A stretch of DNA of 64,000 bases from Bacteroidia bacterium (GCA_030654175.1 JAURXZ010000033.1:62001-126000), one strand, 5' to 3'; positions 9,753 through 18,782 are shown, counted from the stretch's first letter. The notes: a model not told the origin generated them from the sequence alone. Translations and numbers: made by a program.

Positions 9753-10523
9753 TTATAGGTTCGCGGTACACATAGCTAACTGTTGCCAATGCAAAAAAAA
9801 AAGTGCAGCCCCGGTTGCGCCTTTGTTTTCTGAAATTGTTCTTGCAACTGAACTAAAAGCATTTAAAATTCCGTTTCTGAAATCTGTAACTGTTGATAAA
9901 GCTTTTTTATAACCTTCCTGTACAACATTTGCATTAAAGTCTGTATTCCAACCTGCATTGGCTTGAATTACCGCTTTTACCGCTGTTGTAGTGTCTTTAA
10001 TTTCGGAAACATCATTTACACCGATCTTCTTTTTCAATTGCCCGGATGATTTACCCGCTTTAAAGAAAATTATAAAGTATGCTGCTGCTGCTGCTGCTGC
10101 AATTTTGGGATCATTTAATAGATCAGGATTTTTTACCAAATCAACTCCTATCAAATTGCCAATTGCTTTGTAATTATCTTTAAATGTAATTTGGTTTAAT
10201 CCGCGTCCCCTGTACTTATACCCTTCAGTAGCGCTATTACCATAACGACCTCCATAGAGGAAATCAAAAAATGCAACCGGGTTAGATTTTAATGTTGTTA
10301 ATTGTAGCTCAGTCAAACTTTTTAAACGTGCTCCAAAAATTTTACGAATACGAGCGTTACTTGTACCTGCATAGCTTGTTTCTGATTTTGGTTTAAATTC
10401 AGATTCTTTAGCGATAACGGCTAATACAGCTGCCTGAACTTCCAAATTAAGAATTCCGTTTTTGCGAAGCGCATTAATTGCTGCTTGCATAACGTCTTTT
10501 GGATATGTTGATAAATCTGCCAT
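9753..10523 (-). CDS. GH19 chitinase/lysozyme-like peptidoglycan hydrolase (C-terminus possibly frameshifted)
   Basis: VQAAVLAVIAKESEFKPKSE ... YKYRGRGLNQITFKDNYKAIG matches the GH19 endolysin pattern. Confidence 0.75.
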   Translation of the reverse strand: MADLSTYPKDVMQAAINALRKNGILNLEVQAAVLAVIAKESEFKPKSETSYAGTSNARIRKIFGARLKSLTELQLTTLKSNPVAFFDFLYGGRYGNSATEGYKYRGRGLNQITFKDNYKAIGNLIGVDLVKNPDLLNDPKIAAAAAAAYFIIFFKAGKSSGQLKKKIGVNDVSEIKDTTTAVKAVIQANAGWNTDFNANVVQEGYKKALSTVTDFRNGILNAFSSVARTISENKGATGAALFFLHWQQLAMCTANL

Positions 10524-10526
10524 TTC

Positions 10527-11351
10527 TTAACTGTTTGCTAAATTATATTTGAGTGAATCAATCCGTAAAAATGGAGTTCCTTTTAAATAGGATTTTGCCT
10601 GTACTTCCATTGTTTTTTTAGGGAACTGAGTTATTTTAATGTTTGAAGCTGCAACCCAAACCTTTTTTAGCTGCATCCCTTTACTATCCCAAACCTGACC
10701 ATAGAACTCAATAAATCCGGTTTTTCCATCTTTACTTAATTTGTAGATTCCGGTCATTAAGCCAAGCGGTTTATTAATTTCGGGTACTGCAATAATGTTA
10801 CTGCTCCCTACCAATGATGTAATACCACCATTTCCTATAATTTCAGGGCTTTTACGAATGTTAGTGGACTTCGTAGTCACCGCATAACAATAGTTGTTTA
10901 TAACATCGTATTTCAAGCTTGACTTTGCAGGAGGCTTTCCGGTAAACTTTGTGTCTTCATCCTGGGTAAGGTTGATGATATTAAAAAATTGAACTTTTTC
11001 TTCGGGACTTAAAAAATTCAGGTACTCATCAATGTTACCATAGGAAAGGTTTTTAAAAGAATCTGATACATCTTTCCAAGGTATTTTTTTTAATGCAATC
11101 TCACGTGCTGTATCAAATGCGATCTGCGGATTATCACCATACCAATGTTTGGCAGAATAGATTTTAGATGCAGCCTGAGTTGCCGGGGTATCTAATTTAC
11201 CTGCTTCCTTACCTGCTTTATATTTTACCCAAGCTTTGTTTCCAAAATACAAACCACCGCCAATGATGATAACTGGAAATACGTAATCCATAACAGAGCG
11301 TTTGCCTGCTGTTTGAACTATGAATGGTTGCGGTGGTGTATTGTTTGCCAT
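10527..11351 (-). CDS. Single-pass membrane protein of virion-like module
   Basis: N-terminal TM (DYVFPVIIIGGGLYFG); beta-rich C-terminal half. Confidence 0.5.
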   Translation of the reverse strand: MANNTPPQPFIVQTAGKRSVMDYVFPVIIIGGGLYFGNKAWVKYKAGKEAGKLDTPATQAASKIYSAKHWYGDNPQIAFDTAREIALKKIPWKDVSDSFKNLSYGNIDEYLNFLSPEEKVQFFNIINLTQDEDTKFTGKPPAKSSLKYDVINNYCYAVTTKSTNIRKSPEIIGNGGITSLVGSSNIIAVPEINKPLGLMTGIYKLSKDGKTGFIEFYGQVWDSKGMQLKKVWVAASNIKITQFPKKTMEVQAKSYLKGTPFLRIDSLKYNLANS

Positions 11352-11353
11352 TT

Positions 11354-11542
11354 TTATTTTAAATATTTAATGTAAGGCTTTGCCTGAGGAACAAAATTTG
11401 GTTTCTTGGATGCTAAATCAGCCAAATAAACAAGATCATCGTGTGGCAACTTAGTTACCAATGTTTGTAAAGCTGTTAATGCTTCTGTGCATTTTGCTTC
11501 CGTTGCTGCGTTTACTGTGAAGTTTACTGTTTTTGTTGCCAT
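11354..11542 (-). CDS. Hypothetical small protein
   Basis: ORF tightly packed between same-strand genes. Confidence 0.5.
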   Translation of the reverse strand: MATKTVNFTVNAATEAKCTEALTALQTLVTKLPHDDLVYLADLASKKPNFVPQAKPYIKYLK

Positions 11543-11553
11543 TGCGTTATTTT

Positions 11554-12684
11554 TTATTGTTCGATTTTTGTTTTAATAAATTCGATTAAAATATCTGCAT
11601 TCTCTTTGTTGATGCTTCCATCACCTAAACAACAAAAAGCGAAAATATTGTAAAGTGTGTCTAAATCTTCTACGCTTAATGCTTTTGCAAATGCGTGAAG
11701 GTTTATTAATTTTTCTTTTTGGTCATCTGTACAGCCTTCGTATTCATCTGCTGCTACATCTGTGAATGATGCGCTGCTATCGCTTTTGCCTGAAGCGGTA
11801 TTGTTTTTTTCAGCCTCATCGCTATCCTCGGTAAGCATTTTTTGTATTTCTTCCGGTGATTTGTTGGTAACCGCGCTTAAATATTTCGGATTTTCGATAG
11901 CAAATTTTTTCCCGATACCGTAAAGGATTCCGATTGCCAACTCCTGAAATGCAGGAGGTTTTATTTTCGCATTGATCTTATCCGCTGCGCCTGATAGTTC
12001 ATTATCGGATTCAAGCAGTTGTGCTTCTAAATCTTCGTTTTCGTCAATTAACCTATCAATCTCATCTTGTTTTCGCTCAATAGCACGCTCATGGTCACGT
12101 TGAAGTTCCTTTAGTATAGATTGATGCTGAAAATCTTTTAACTGCATTGCAAAATCTGCTTTTAGTAAGTCAATACTGTTGGGATTTCCATTTGCTTTGC
12201 TTAATTCCACAAATTTTGATTCCAATTCCTTTACTTTTTCAGATTCAAGTGTATTTCCTAATTCGGCTGCTTTATGGCTACCATCCCTTGCGCTTTCTTC
12301 CAAATAAACAGTGAAGGTTTCAGGTTTAGTGATTTTTCTTTTCCCTACAAATATTTCTATCATCATTGCCTGTGGATTGCGAGTTGTGGCAATGGAAGTA
12401 ATGTCCTTATCAAATTGATCGCGACCAAACTTTAGTTCATTGGGTATTTTTTCCCAACGGCCTTGTTTAAGTATTTCAGTAATACGGAAATGTTCCGGAT
12501 AACGTGTTTTGAAATTATTTGAAGATATGCCGGGCGTATCTTTGTTTTTGCGTCTTAACGATGTTAATCTTGTATTTTCTAATTCTGTATTTTTTACAGA
12601 ATTCTCTAACCGTTCAGCAATAGTTTCTAAATCGGGAGCTATCGTATAAAGCTCTTTGGGTGTTTTTAATTGGAGAGTACTCAT
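11554..12684 (-). CDS. Coiled-coil phage/mobile-element protein
   Basis: 376 aa with heptad-rich centre (LQRDHERAIERKQDEIDRLIDENEDLEAQLL). Confidence 0.55.
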   Translation of the reverse strand: MSTLQLKTPKELYTIAPDLETIAERLENSVKNTELENTRLTSLRRKNKDTPGISSNNFKTRYPEHFRITEILKQGRWEKIPNELKFGRDQFDKDITSIATTRNPQAMMIEIFVGKRKITKPETFTVYLEESARDGSHKAAELGNTLESEKVKELESKFVELSKANGNPNSIDLLKADFAMQLKDFQHQSILKELQRDHERAIERKQDEIDRLIDENEDLEAQLLESDNELSGAADKINAKIKPPAFQELAIGILYGIGKKFAIENPKYLSAVTNKSPEEIQKMLTEDSDEAEKNNTASGKSDSSASFTDVAADEYEGCTDDQKEKLINLHAFAKALSVEDLDTLYNIFAFCCLGDGSINKENADILIEFIKTKIEQ

Positions 12685-12696
12685 TTTGCGTTATTT

Positions 12697-13083
12697 TTAA
12701 TTTGAGATTTCACTTAATAATTTACGGTACTCCTGGACAACTTTTTGTTGATCTTCTTCTAATTTTTGTAATACAGTAACCTTTACAAATTCATAATCTA
12801 AAGGGAAACCAATTATATTGCTTTCGTCAAGTGTGATGATTCCCGAAAACTCCTGAATGCCATTGAGATTAAAGTTATTATAAGCTGCACCCTGATTAAA
12901 ATTTGTGTAATCGGCACGAATTATAAGCGTAGGTGAAGTAATGCTCTTTGCAGTTAAATAATAAAAATCATTTGTTGCAATTATTTTATTTTCGCGAATT
13001 CTAACAGGTTGTGGGGTAGTGTAATGACAATGCCCCATTTCTTTCATGCGAGAAGCGATATATAGCACTAAAAAAGCATCCAT
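12697..13083 (-). CDS. Hypothetical beta-rich protein, candidate minor virion protein
   Basis: 128-aa ORF in packed operon. Confidence 0.5.
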   Translation of the reverse strand: MDAFLVLYIASRMKEMGHCHYTTPQPVRIRENKIIATNDFYYLTAKSITSPTLIIRADYTNFNQGAAYNNFNLNGIQEFSGIITLDESNIIGFPLDYEFVKVTVLQKLEEDQQKVVQEYRKLLSEISN

Positions 13084-13085
13084 TT

Positions 13086-13478
13086 TTAATCAGTTTTAAT
13101 CATTCTTTTTCCCCTGAATATCAGTTTGATATTATAGGCTTCTAAAACTTTGTTGTCGGATTCAATAAAACCTCCGATTGTGCTGCCATCCTGTACCTGT
13201 TCGTTCACAGGCCAAAATGATAATTTCCTTTTTCTCCTTGTACCATCTGTTTTTTCAGCTTCAATTTCAGTAAGAGGAGTTATGGTCCTGTTATTGAACG
13301 TAACTGACACAGTAGCATCGGGAGGGGTCGGATTATCCTTTCTAACAATTGCCATAAAACCATCTACAACAACAAAATTCTTTGGGATTTTGTGGCTAAT
13401 TGGTATGATGTTCAACCCTATTGTTGCAGCTACTGGTACATTAATTACGATGTACCTTGTTTTTAATTTGTAACTCAT
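13086..13478 (-). CDS. Hypothetical beta-rich protein, candidate minor virion protein
   Basis: 130-aa ORF, beta-rich, packed operon. Confidence 0.5.
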   Translation of the reverse strand: MSYKLKTRYIVINVPVAATIGLNIIPISHKIPKNFVVVDGFMAIVRKDNPTPPDATVSVTFNNRTITPLTEIEAEKTDGTRRKRKLSFWPVNEQVQDGSTIGGFIESDNKVLEAYNIKLIFRGKRMIKTD

Positions 13479-13479
13479 T

Positions 13480-13872
13480 TTATTGAACCGGATTAGAAAG
13501 TTTTAAAACAACAAAAACAGTATAAGGGTAAACCTGTCCTACAATAGAACCATCTTTAACCTTGATATCAACCGAAGAATTTTGTCCGGGTTCGTTTACA
13601 TCTTTTTCAAATCGCTCATTCACATTTGTATCTCTTCCGAAACCTAAAATTTCTACATCAAATCCTTCAGGGTAGATCTCCTGATTATTGATTTCAAATT
13701 TTTCAAATGTTAATCCATCCATCGCAGTTCTTGCAGCATCTTTCGATAAAGCTAAAATCCCGGATACTGTTTTATAGTTAATATCAACAGTTACTGCGCC
13801 CGAAGGCACTGTTTCACCTGCAACTGTAACTACGAAAGGAATACGTTGATATTTTATAGCTCTGTTAACCAT
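13480..13872 (-). CDS. Hypothetical beta-rich protein, candidate minor virion protein
   Basis: 130-aa ORF, beta-rich, packed operon. Confidence 0.5.
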   Translation of the reverse strand: MVNRAIKYQRIPFVVTVAGETVPSGAVTVDINYKTVSGILALSKDAARTAMDGLTFEKFEINNQEIYPEGFDVEILGFGRDTNVNERFEKDVNEPGQNSSVDIKVKDGSIVGQVYPYTVFVVLKLSNPVQ

Positions 13873-13928
13873 TTTTTTGTAGAAAATTAAATTGTGGGAC
13901 GTCTTTTTTAATTAAAAAAAGGTTTGCA

Positions 13929-13953
13929 GATAGCGTGTGATTAGCACGCTATC
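13929..13953 (-). terminator. Hairpin downstream of the capsid-candidate gene
   Basis: GATAGCGTG-tgattag-CACGCTATC perfect 9-bp stem; followed on the minus strand by TGCAAACCTTTTTTT. Confidence 0.65.
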
Positions 13954-14019
13954 CGCTTTGTCCTGTGTGAAAAAATAACGCTTATTCAAAACACAGAGAA
14001 CACCTTTTGTTTCCTAATT

Positions 14020-14733
14020 TTAGTAAGGAATAACAGCAGAACCGATAAGCTCAACACGAATAAACGTGTTAACAGGTGCAGCTTGGCTCAACGATAAGTT
14101 GAACTCAATTTGTTGCTGTGGCTCTAACCATTTTGGATTTGCCAAGCGATATGTACCTGTGGTAATATCTGTTTGGTTAGTGGTATCAAAAATTTTGTTA
14201 CCGCATTCGTTTGGTAACAAATATTTTGTTCCGGCTTTAAATTCTACCTGACCGTTCAGGATTTCTTTACCTGCAATACCGAAAGCGGTATCAACTGCAC
14301 CGATAACTGAAATTCCACTTGTTAAGCGAACATGAGTTAAAAGTAAATAGTTGTCTTTATCCAATTTACCATTGGCAAAATTGGAAATACCAACTGATTT
14401 TACATCGGCATTGGTAATCATTTTGATGGTTGTACCAGCTCCGGCTGCCTTAACAGCGTAGAAAATAGTATCAGCCAATTGCAGTCTTTTTTCTGCCAAG
14501 CCTTTACGGATATTTTCAGGTAACATTCCCAATCTCATCATTGCCTCATCGCGAGATGATAGATTAGCTCCACCTGCGCTCACGCGTGTTTGAGTTAATT
14601 TAGAGATTGCTGCACGTTTTTGCATTGGTTGCATTCTTGTAATTGCCCCCAAAAGCATTTCGGTTTTTTCAGGACTTAGGTAACCCAAGTCTTCTACACT
14701 CATCAATAGAGCATTTGCTTCGTCTTCGTTCAT
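14020..14733 (-). CDS. Candidate major capsid/coat protein
   Basis: 237 aa, beta-rich C-terminal two-thirds (FNLSLSQAAPVNTFIRVELIGSAVIPY); isolated transcription unit flanked by hairpins. By position and composition only. Confidence 0.4.
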   Translation of the reverse strand: MNEDEANALLMSVEDLGYLSPEKTEMLLGAITRMQPMQKRAAISKLTQTRVSAGGANLSSRDEAMMRLGMLPENIRKGLAEKRLQLADTIFYAVKAAGAGTTIKMITNADVKSVGISNFANGKLDKDNYLLLTHVRLTSGISVIGAVDTAFGIAGKEILNGQVEFKAGTKYLLPNECGNKIFDTTNQTDITTGTYRLANPKWLEPQQQIEFNLSLSQAAPVNTFIRVELIGSAVIPY

Positions 14734-14809
14734 TTTATTTATTATTGCATTATATTACCTACTCTTGTCAAGGATTTTCGGCTGCCTCCTTTAAAAACAT
14801 TTTCAATAA

Positions 14810-14852
14810 ATCTCAAACAGCTGCAGTACAGATAAAAGCAACTGTTTGAGAT
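14810..14852 (-). terminator. Hairpin between 14859-15461 gene and capsid candidate
   Basis: ATCTCAAACAG ... CTGTTTGAGAT 11-bp perfect inverted repeat, 21-nt loop. Confidence 0.45.
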
Positions 14853-14858
14853 CTGGAA

Positions 14859-15461
14859 TTACATGACCATATCCGAATTCTCGGCAATCATTTGAGTTCC
14901 CCAATCAGTTCTACCAACATTATCGGTATTTCCCTGATCTTCAAGGTTTGGTTCAAACTTGCGTTCTTCCAGTTGTTTTGCCATATCATTAAGTTGTTCC
15001 TTATAATATGTTGCTTCCAAAACTTTACGGTTTGCACCTGCTTCACCTAAACCTGATGTAAGGCTTTTCCCGGTTACTGCTTTGATTCCAGATAGAACAC
15101 CGCCACCTGCAACACCATAGCCTAAACCATTAACAAACTGCATTGCTGCACCTTTTTTACTGTGGGTTAATACAACAGTACCTGCACCAACAACAAGAAG
15201 GATAAGGGGTTTAACTATTTTTTTAACACTGAATTTTCCATCATCTTCGGTTCCTTCGGCAGGAGGGGCTAAGAATGGGATTTTATCCAATAAATTACTT
15301 GCAACAGAACCTAATACCAACCCAACAAGAACGCCTGAAGGTTTAGCAATTGATTCTGTCAATCCTTTTGTCGCTGCTTTTAATTTTGCAGCTCCCTTAA
15401 GTCCGGCTTTTTTCTTTTTTGAGCCTGCCTTACGCGGTTTGGTTGATTTTTTCGGTTTCAT
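14859..15461 (-). CDS. Membrane protein with Lys-rich N-terminus
   Basis: MKPKKSTKPRKAGSKKKKAG... then hydrophobic/Gly-rich segments. Confidence 0.5.
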   Translation of the reverse strand: MKPKKSTKPRKAGSKKKKAGLKGAAKLKAATKGLTESIAKPSGVLVGLVLGSVASNLLDKIPFLAPPAEGTEDDGKFSVKKIVKPLILLVVGAGTVVLTHSKKGAAMQFVNGLGYGVAGGGVLSGIKAVTGKSLTSGLGEAGANRKVLEATYYKEQLNDMAKQLEERKFEPNLEDQGNTDNVGRTDWGTQMIAENSDMVM

Positions 15462-15525
15462 TATTTCTGTTGCGTATTCTTTACCGCGCCCGGATTGGTT
15501 AATTAAAATTTTTACTGTGTATTTT

Positions 15526-17769
15526 TTATTTTAAAACAATGCGTTTCACCTTACTTCCGCTTGGTAACATTGCTTTTGATTTTTTTACCTTTTTCCCTTT
15601 TTTATATACCGCAACCTTACCCAATCCATTAAGGGCTTTAGGTTTTTTTCCAATACCTACCAATGCACGCGCTTCTGGAGAAACAGCTAATGTTATAGCT
15701 GTACCAACTGCAAATACACCCAATCCAAATATTACAGGGTTTGCTTTGATAAAATCCATTATTCCGCTTCCGCTTCCGGTATCTCCACCACCTGCATCAG
15801 CGTAAGCCTGATCTCCGGCTGCTAATGCTTCTGCGGTAGTTTTTCCGGCTGCTATTGCAGCATCGTAAGCTTCTTGTCTTTTTAATTTGGCATTAGCTTC
15901 AACACTTTCGGCTGCTGCTGATGGCTCTGAACTATCTGATTGTTCATCGGCAATGATATCAGCACCGGTATCAGTTGTTTGATTTTTTTTCTTTGAGAAA
16001 AATTCTTTGATCTTATCAATAAACATTTTGAACTTTCCTCCTTTGGTATCGTTAGCATCCGCTTCCGTTACTTCCGGTGCTTCAACATCTGCTTCCTCTG
16101 TTTCTCCAAATCCCTTTACTCCAGGTTTCGGTTTTTGCTGATTGGCTGCCTTATATGTTTTATCGTCAACACCTGCTTGTTTCATTTTAGCAGCTGCTGT
16201 CATTAATGCAGTTGCGGAAGAAATAACCACAACGGCTGTTGATACAGGTTCACCAAGTCCTGAAAGTTTTTTATGAGCGCGACCTGTTTTAATGTATTTC
16301 TCCAGTTTGGAAGGTTTACCACCAATTTTAACAAACACTTTTTCAAGTTGATCTTTGGCTTTTTTTGATAATTCCCAAGCTGCCTTGGTAACTCCCATTT
16401 TTTCAGCTTGAGCCTGTGTGAAATATGCCGGGTAAGCGCGTTCAGCCCATTGGAACAAATTAGTTTTCATGGCAAGTAAAAAACCTGCACGCATGGCCAA
16501 CGTTAATGGATTGGACATTACAATAAACTTTTTGATAACCGCACCTACTTTTTTGGCAGTTGCTTTTACTGATGCAATTGCAGCTTTACCTCCGGATGCA
16601 ACTTTTTTAACAATGGCCTTATTTACTTTTTTAACTGCTGCAACTGATTTCTTTACGTTAGAGAAAAATGTTTTTCCGGCTTTCTTAATTTTTAATTTGC
16701 CAAGGCTTTCAAGTTCCCTTGATAATTCAGCATCATCATCACCATCAGTAAAACTCATTTCAATATCTTCCGCACCATCGGTTCCGCTGATCGGACCGTT
16801 TTTTTCGGTAGGTGCATTCCAACGCGCTTCCGCTTTTTCAAGTTTGTCAAGTGCAGCATCACGTTCAGAAGTATTCCATTTTTTAATGGCATAGTCAAGC
16901 ATTATCAAATATTCCTTTGCTCCTCCAATCAAATCAACAGACTGAGGTTCTTTAGCAATAATGTTACGTGTGGCTTTGATATGCTCTAAAATGGAATCCA
17001 TCATAGGGCTGTGATCTTCGGTTGCACCAAGCCCATCTATTTCAACACCTTGAAAATGCACTCCATTGAGTAAGTTATTTTTTTCGTGTGCTACATTTAC
17101 TAAAGCATCTCCGATAGCTCCTAAACGTGCAAGAGGAATACCTCCTAAAAAGGTTTTTGGTGAGTTCATGGTATGGTCGAATTTATCTGTGTAAGTTTTT
17201 TCTTCATTGAAGCGGTTCAATACGCAATCAATGACGTAGTATCGTTTGCTATCATCAGGAAGTGGAACAACCACGTAAACGTGCTGCCATCCTGCATTAT
17301 ATTTTGTAATTCTGAATTTGAAATTGATACCTAAATTCATCAGGCAGGATCCTACCGAAATGCTGAAACAATCACAATCAATTCCTGACTGAGGTTCTGT
17401 TTTTGGGTTTCTTGCTAATATTTGACCATCGTGCCATGCTCTGCGAGGTCTGCGAAGTTCCTCTACACCATCTTTGTCTAACTTATATTGGCAATGGTTA
17501 AACCAAAAATCAAATACATTTTTAAGTGATTCCGGTAATGTTTTACCTTTAAGCAATGGAGCTAACTTTATCGTGTCCTCAAGTGTTTCCCGGCAATATT
17601 TATCCATGTCCCGTACAGTACGCTGAACATTACCATTATTGGTAACTATATCGTAAGTTCCTTGGGCTTTAGGAATAAGTTTATCGAACTGGCTGCCATC
17701 TTTCAACTTTCGTTTATAATCGGCTACAAGTCCTAAAAATGCTATTGGGCTATATCCTTCTTGGCTCAT
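15526..17769 (-). CDS. Multi-domain protein: transglutaminase-like cysteine peptidase domain plus Ala/Lys-rich membrane segments
   Basis: Cys-His-Asp pattern GIDCDCFSISVGSCL ... WQHVYVVVP ... RYYVIDCVLNRF; C-terminal TM NPVIFGLGVFAVGTAITLAV and basic tail. Confidence 0.65.
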   Translation of the reverse strand: MSQEGYSPIAFLGLVADYKRKLKDGSQFDKLIPKAQGTYDIVTNNGNVQRTVRDMDKYCRETLEDTIKLAPLLKGKTLPESLKNVFDFWFNHCQYKLDKDGVEELRRPRRAWHDGQILARNPKTEPQSGIDCDCFSISVGSCLMNLGINFKFRITKYNAGWQHVYVVVPLPDDSKRYYVIDCVLNRFNEEKTYTDKFDHTMNSPKTFLGGIPLARLGAIGDALVNVAHEKNNLLNGVHFQGVEIDGLGATEDHSPMMDSILEHIKATRNIIAKEPQSVDLIGGAKEYLIMLDYAIKKWNTSERDAALDKLEKAEARWNAPTEKNGPISGTDGAEDIEMSFTDGDDDAELSRELESLGKLKIKKAGKTFFSNVKKSVAAVKKVNKAIVKKVASGGKAAIASVKATAKKVGAVIKKFIVMSNPLTLAMRAGFLLAMKTNLFQWAERAYPAYFTQAQAEKMGVTKAAWELSKKAKDQLEKVFVKIGGKPSKLEKYIKTGRAHKKLSGLGEPVSTAVVVISSATALMTAAAKMKQAGVDDKTYKAANQQKPKPGVKGFGETEEADVEAPEVTEADANDTKGGKFKMFIDKIKEFFSKKKNQTTDTGADIIADEQSDSSEPSAAAESVEANAKLKRQEAYDAAIAAGKTTAEALAAGDQAYADAGGGDTGSGSGIMDFIKANPVIFGLGVFAVGTAITLAVSPEARALVGIGKKPKALNGLGKVAVYKKGKKVKKSKAMLPSGSKVKRIVLK

Positions 17770-18311
17770 AAGTTCACTACTTGTTTAGTTGATAAGGTCA
17801 CACCCATTGCTTCAAATGTTGCATCAATGGTTACTTTTTGAGTGGATTTTTCACCACGAATACGGGATAATATGTACTGAAAGAAATTTGGCATTATTCC
17901 AACTACATTTAAAAGGCGAAATTCAATGTCGTGCTTTACATTGGTTGAGGACTTTGATTTTATTTTGATTTCAGCCCCTTCAGGTATAGCAGTATTTGCA
18001 AGTTTTGCAAGTGTTCCATCCTTTTTTGTTAACGATACCTTCACATAAGGTTTACTAATTATTATATCCTGATCTGTGGGATTATTAATTTTTAAACTAA
18101 GAGTATAAACAGCGGATGTTGGTATAGATGGTATTTTAAATGGAGCTGATAACGATGTGCTTTTCATTTCTTTCAAAGTAAATCCATCAAAATCAATATC
18201 TAATTTATCAGCAGCGTCTGATACTTTTGTAACTTTAATTACACCGTATATCGCACCTGCTATCACAGAAACTAAGGCACTTCCTACAATTATTTTTTTA
18301 ATGTTTGCCAT
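17766..18311 (-). CDS. LEA14/WHy-like domain membrane-anchored protein
   Basis: N-terminal TM then VYTLSLKINNPTDQDIIISKPYVKVSLTKKDGTLAKLANTAIPEGAEIKIK. Confidence 0.5.
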   Translation of the reverse strand: MANIKKIIVGSALVSVIAGAIYGVIKVTKVSDAADKLDIDFDGFTLKEMKSTSLSAPFKIPSIPTSAVYTLSLKINNPTDQDIIISKPYVKVSLTKKDGTLAKLANTAIPEGAEIKIKSKSSTNVKHDIEFRLLNVVGIMPNFFQYILSRIRGEKSTQKVTIDATFEAMGVTLSTKQVVNL

Positions 18312-18597
18312 TTGCTGTGCGTTTTGCTCTACGTTCTTTAAAATAATTTATAATCAAATCCCCGGAAACTTTTACCGCAAGGGCAATAAATCCAGAAATA
18401 ATACTTTTCATTAAAAATGAAAGTGTATCTAAAAGAGTATCGGAAAGTGTAACTATTGTTAGAAGATCAGTTGAGAAGCTTGAGAAGGAATCGTATTTGC
18501 TTACGAGAGATAGTATCAATCCTGTGAAAAACGCAAATATGTTAGTTGCTACGTTTAATATCATACTATCGTGTTGTATTTCGGACTGATGAAACAT
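18298..18597 (-). CDS. Small membrane protein, holin-like
   Basis: TM segments and C-terminal basic tail FKERRAKRTANGKH. Confidence 0.4.
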   Translation of the reverse strand: MFHQSEIQHDSMILNVATNIFAFFTGLILSLVSKYDSFSSFSTDLLTIVTLSDTLLDTLSFLMKSIISGFIALAVKVSGDLIINYFKERRAKRTANGKH

Positions 18598-18650
18598 CGT
18601 GATGAATTATATTTTCAACAAATGTTAGATGAATAAAATTGGGGGTAGGT

Positions 18651-18720
18651 AACTATTCGGCAGTAGTCGGAAGTATTCGGCAATAACTTGAAGTATTCGG
18701 CAATAACTTGAAGTATTCGG
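18651..18720. repeat. Seven contiguous 10-bp units, iteron-like
   Basis: aactattcgg cagtagtcgg aagtattcgg caataacttg aagtattcgg caataacttg aagtattcgg. Confidence 0.85.
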
Positions 18721-18734
18721 AAGTAATAAAATGA

Positions 18735-18762
18735 AAAAGGTTAGGAATTACCCTAACCTTTT
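18735..18762. terminator. Bidirectional-type terminator hairpin
   Basis: AAAAGGTTAGG-aattac-CCTAACCTTTT. Confidence 0.7.
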
Positions 18763-18782
18763 CAATAAAAATATAGTTGATT

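Noticed and set aside
14734-14790. Canonical sigma-70 promoter upstream of capsid candidate (TTGACA ... TATAAT on minus strand)
   Set aside because: Spacing between the hexamers is only about 11 nt and Bacteroidetes use a different consensus.
18651-18720. CRISPR array
   Set aside because: 10-bp contiguous units without spacers; iteron/operator more plausible.
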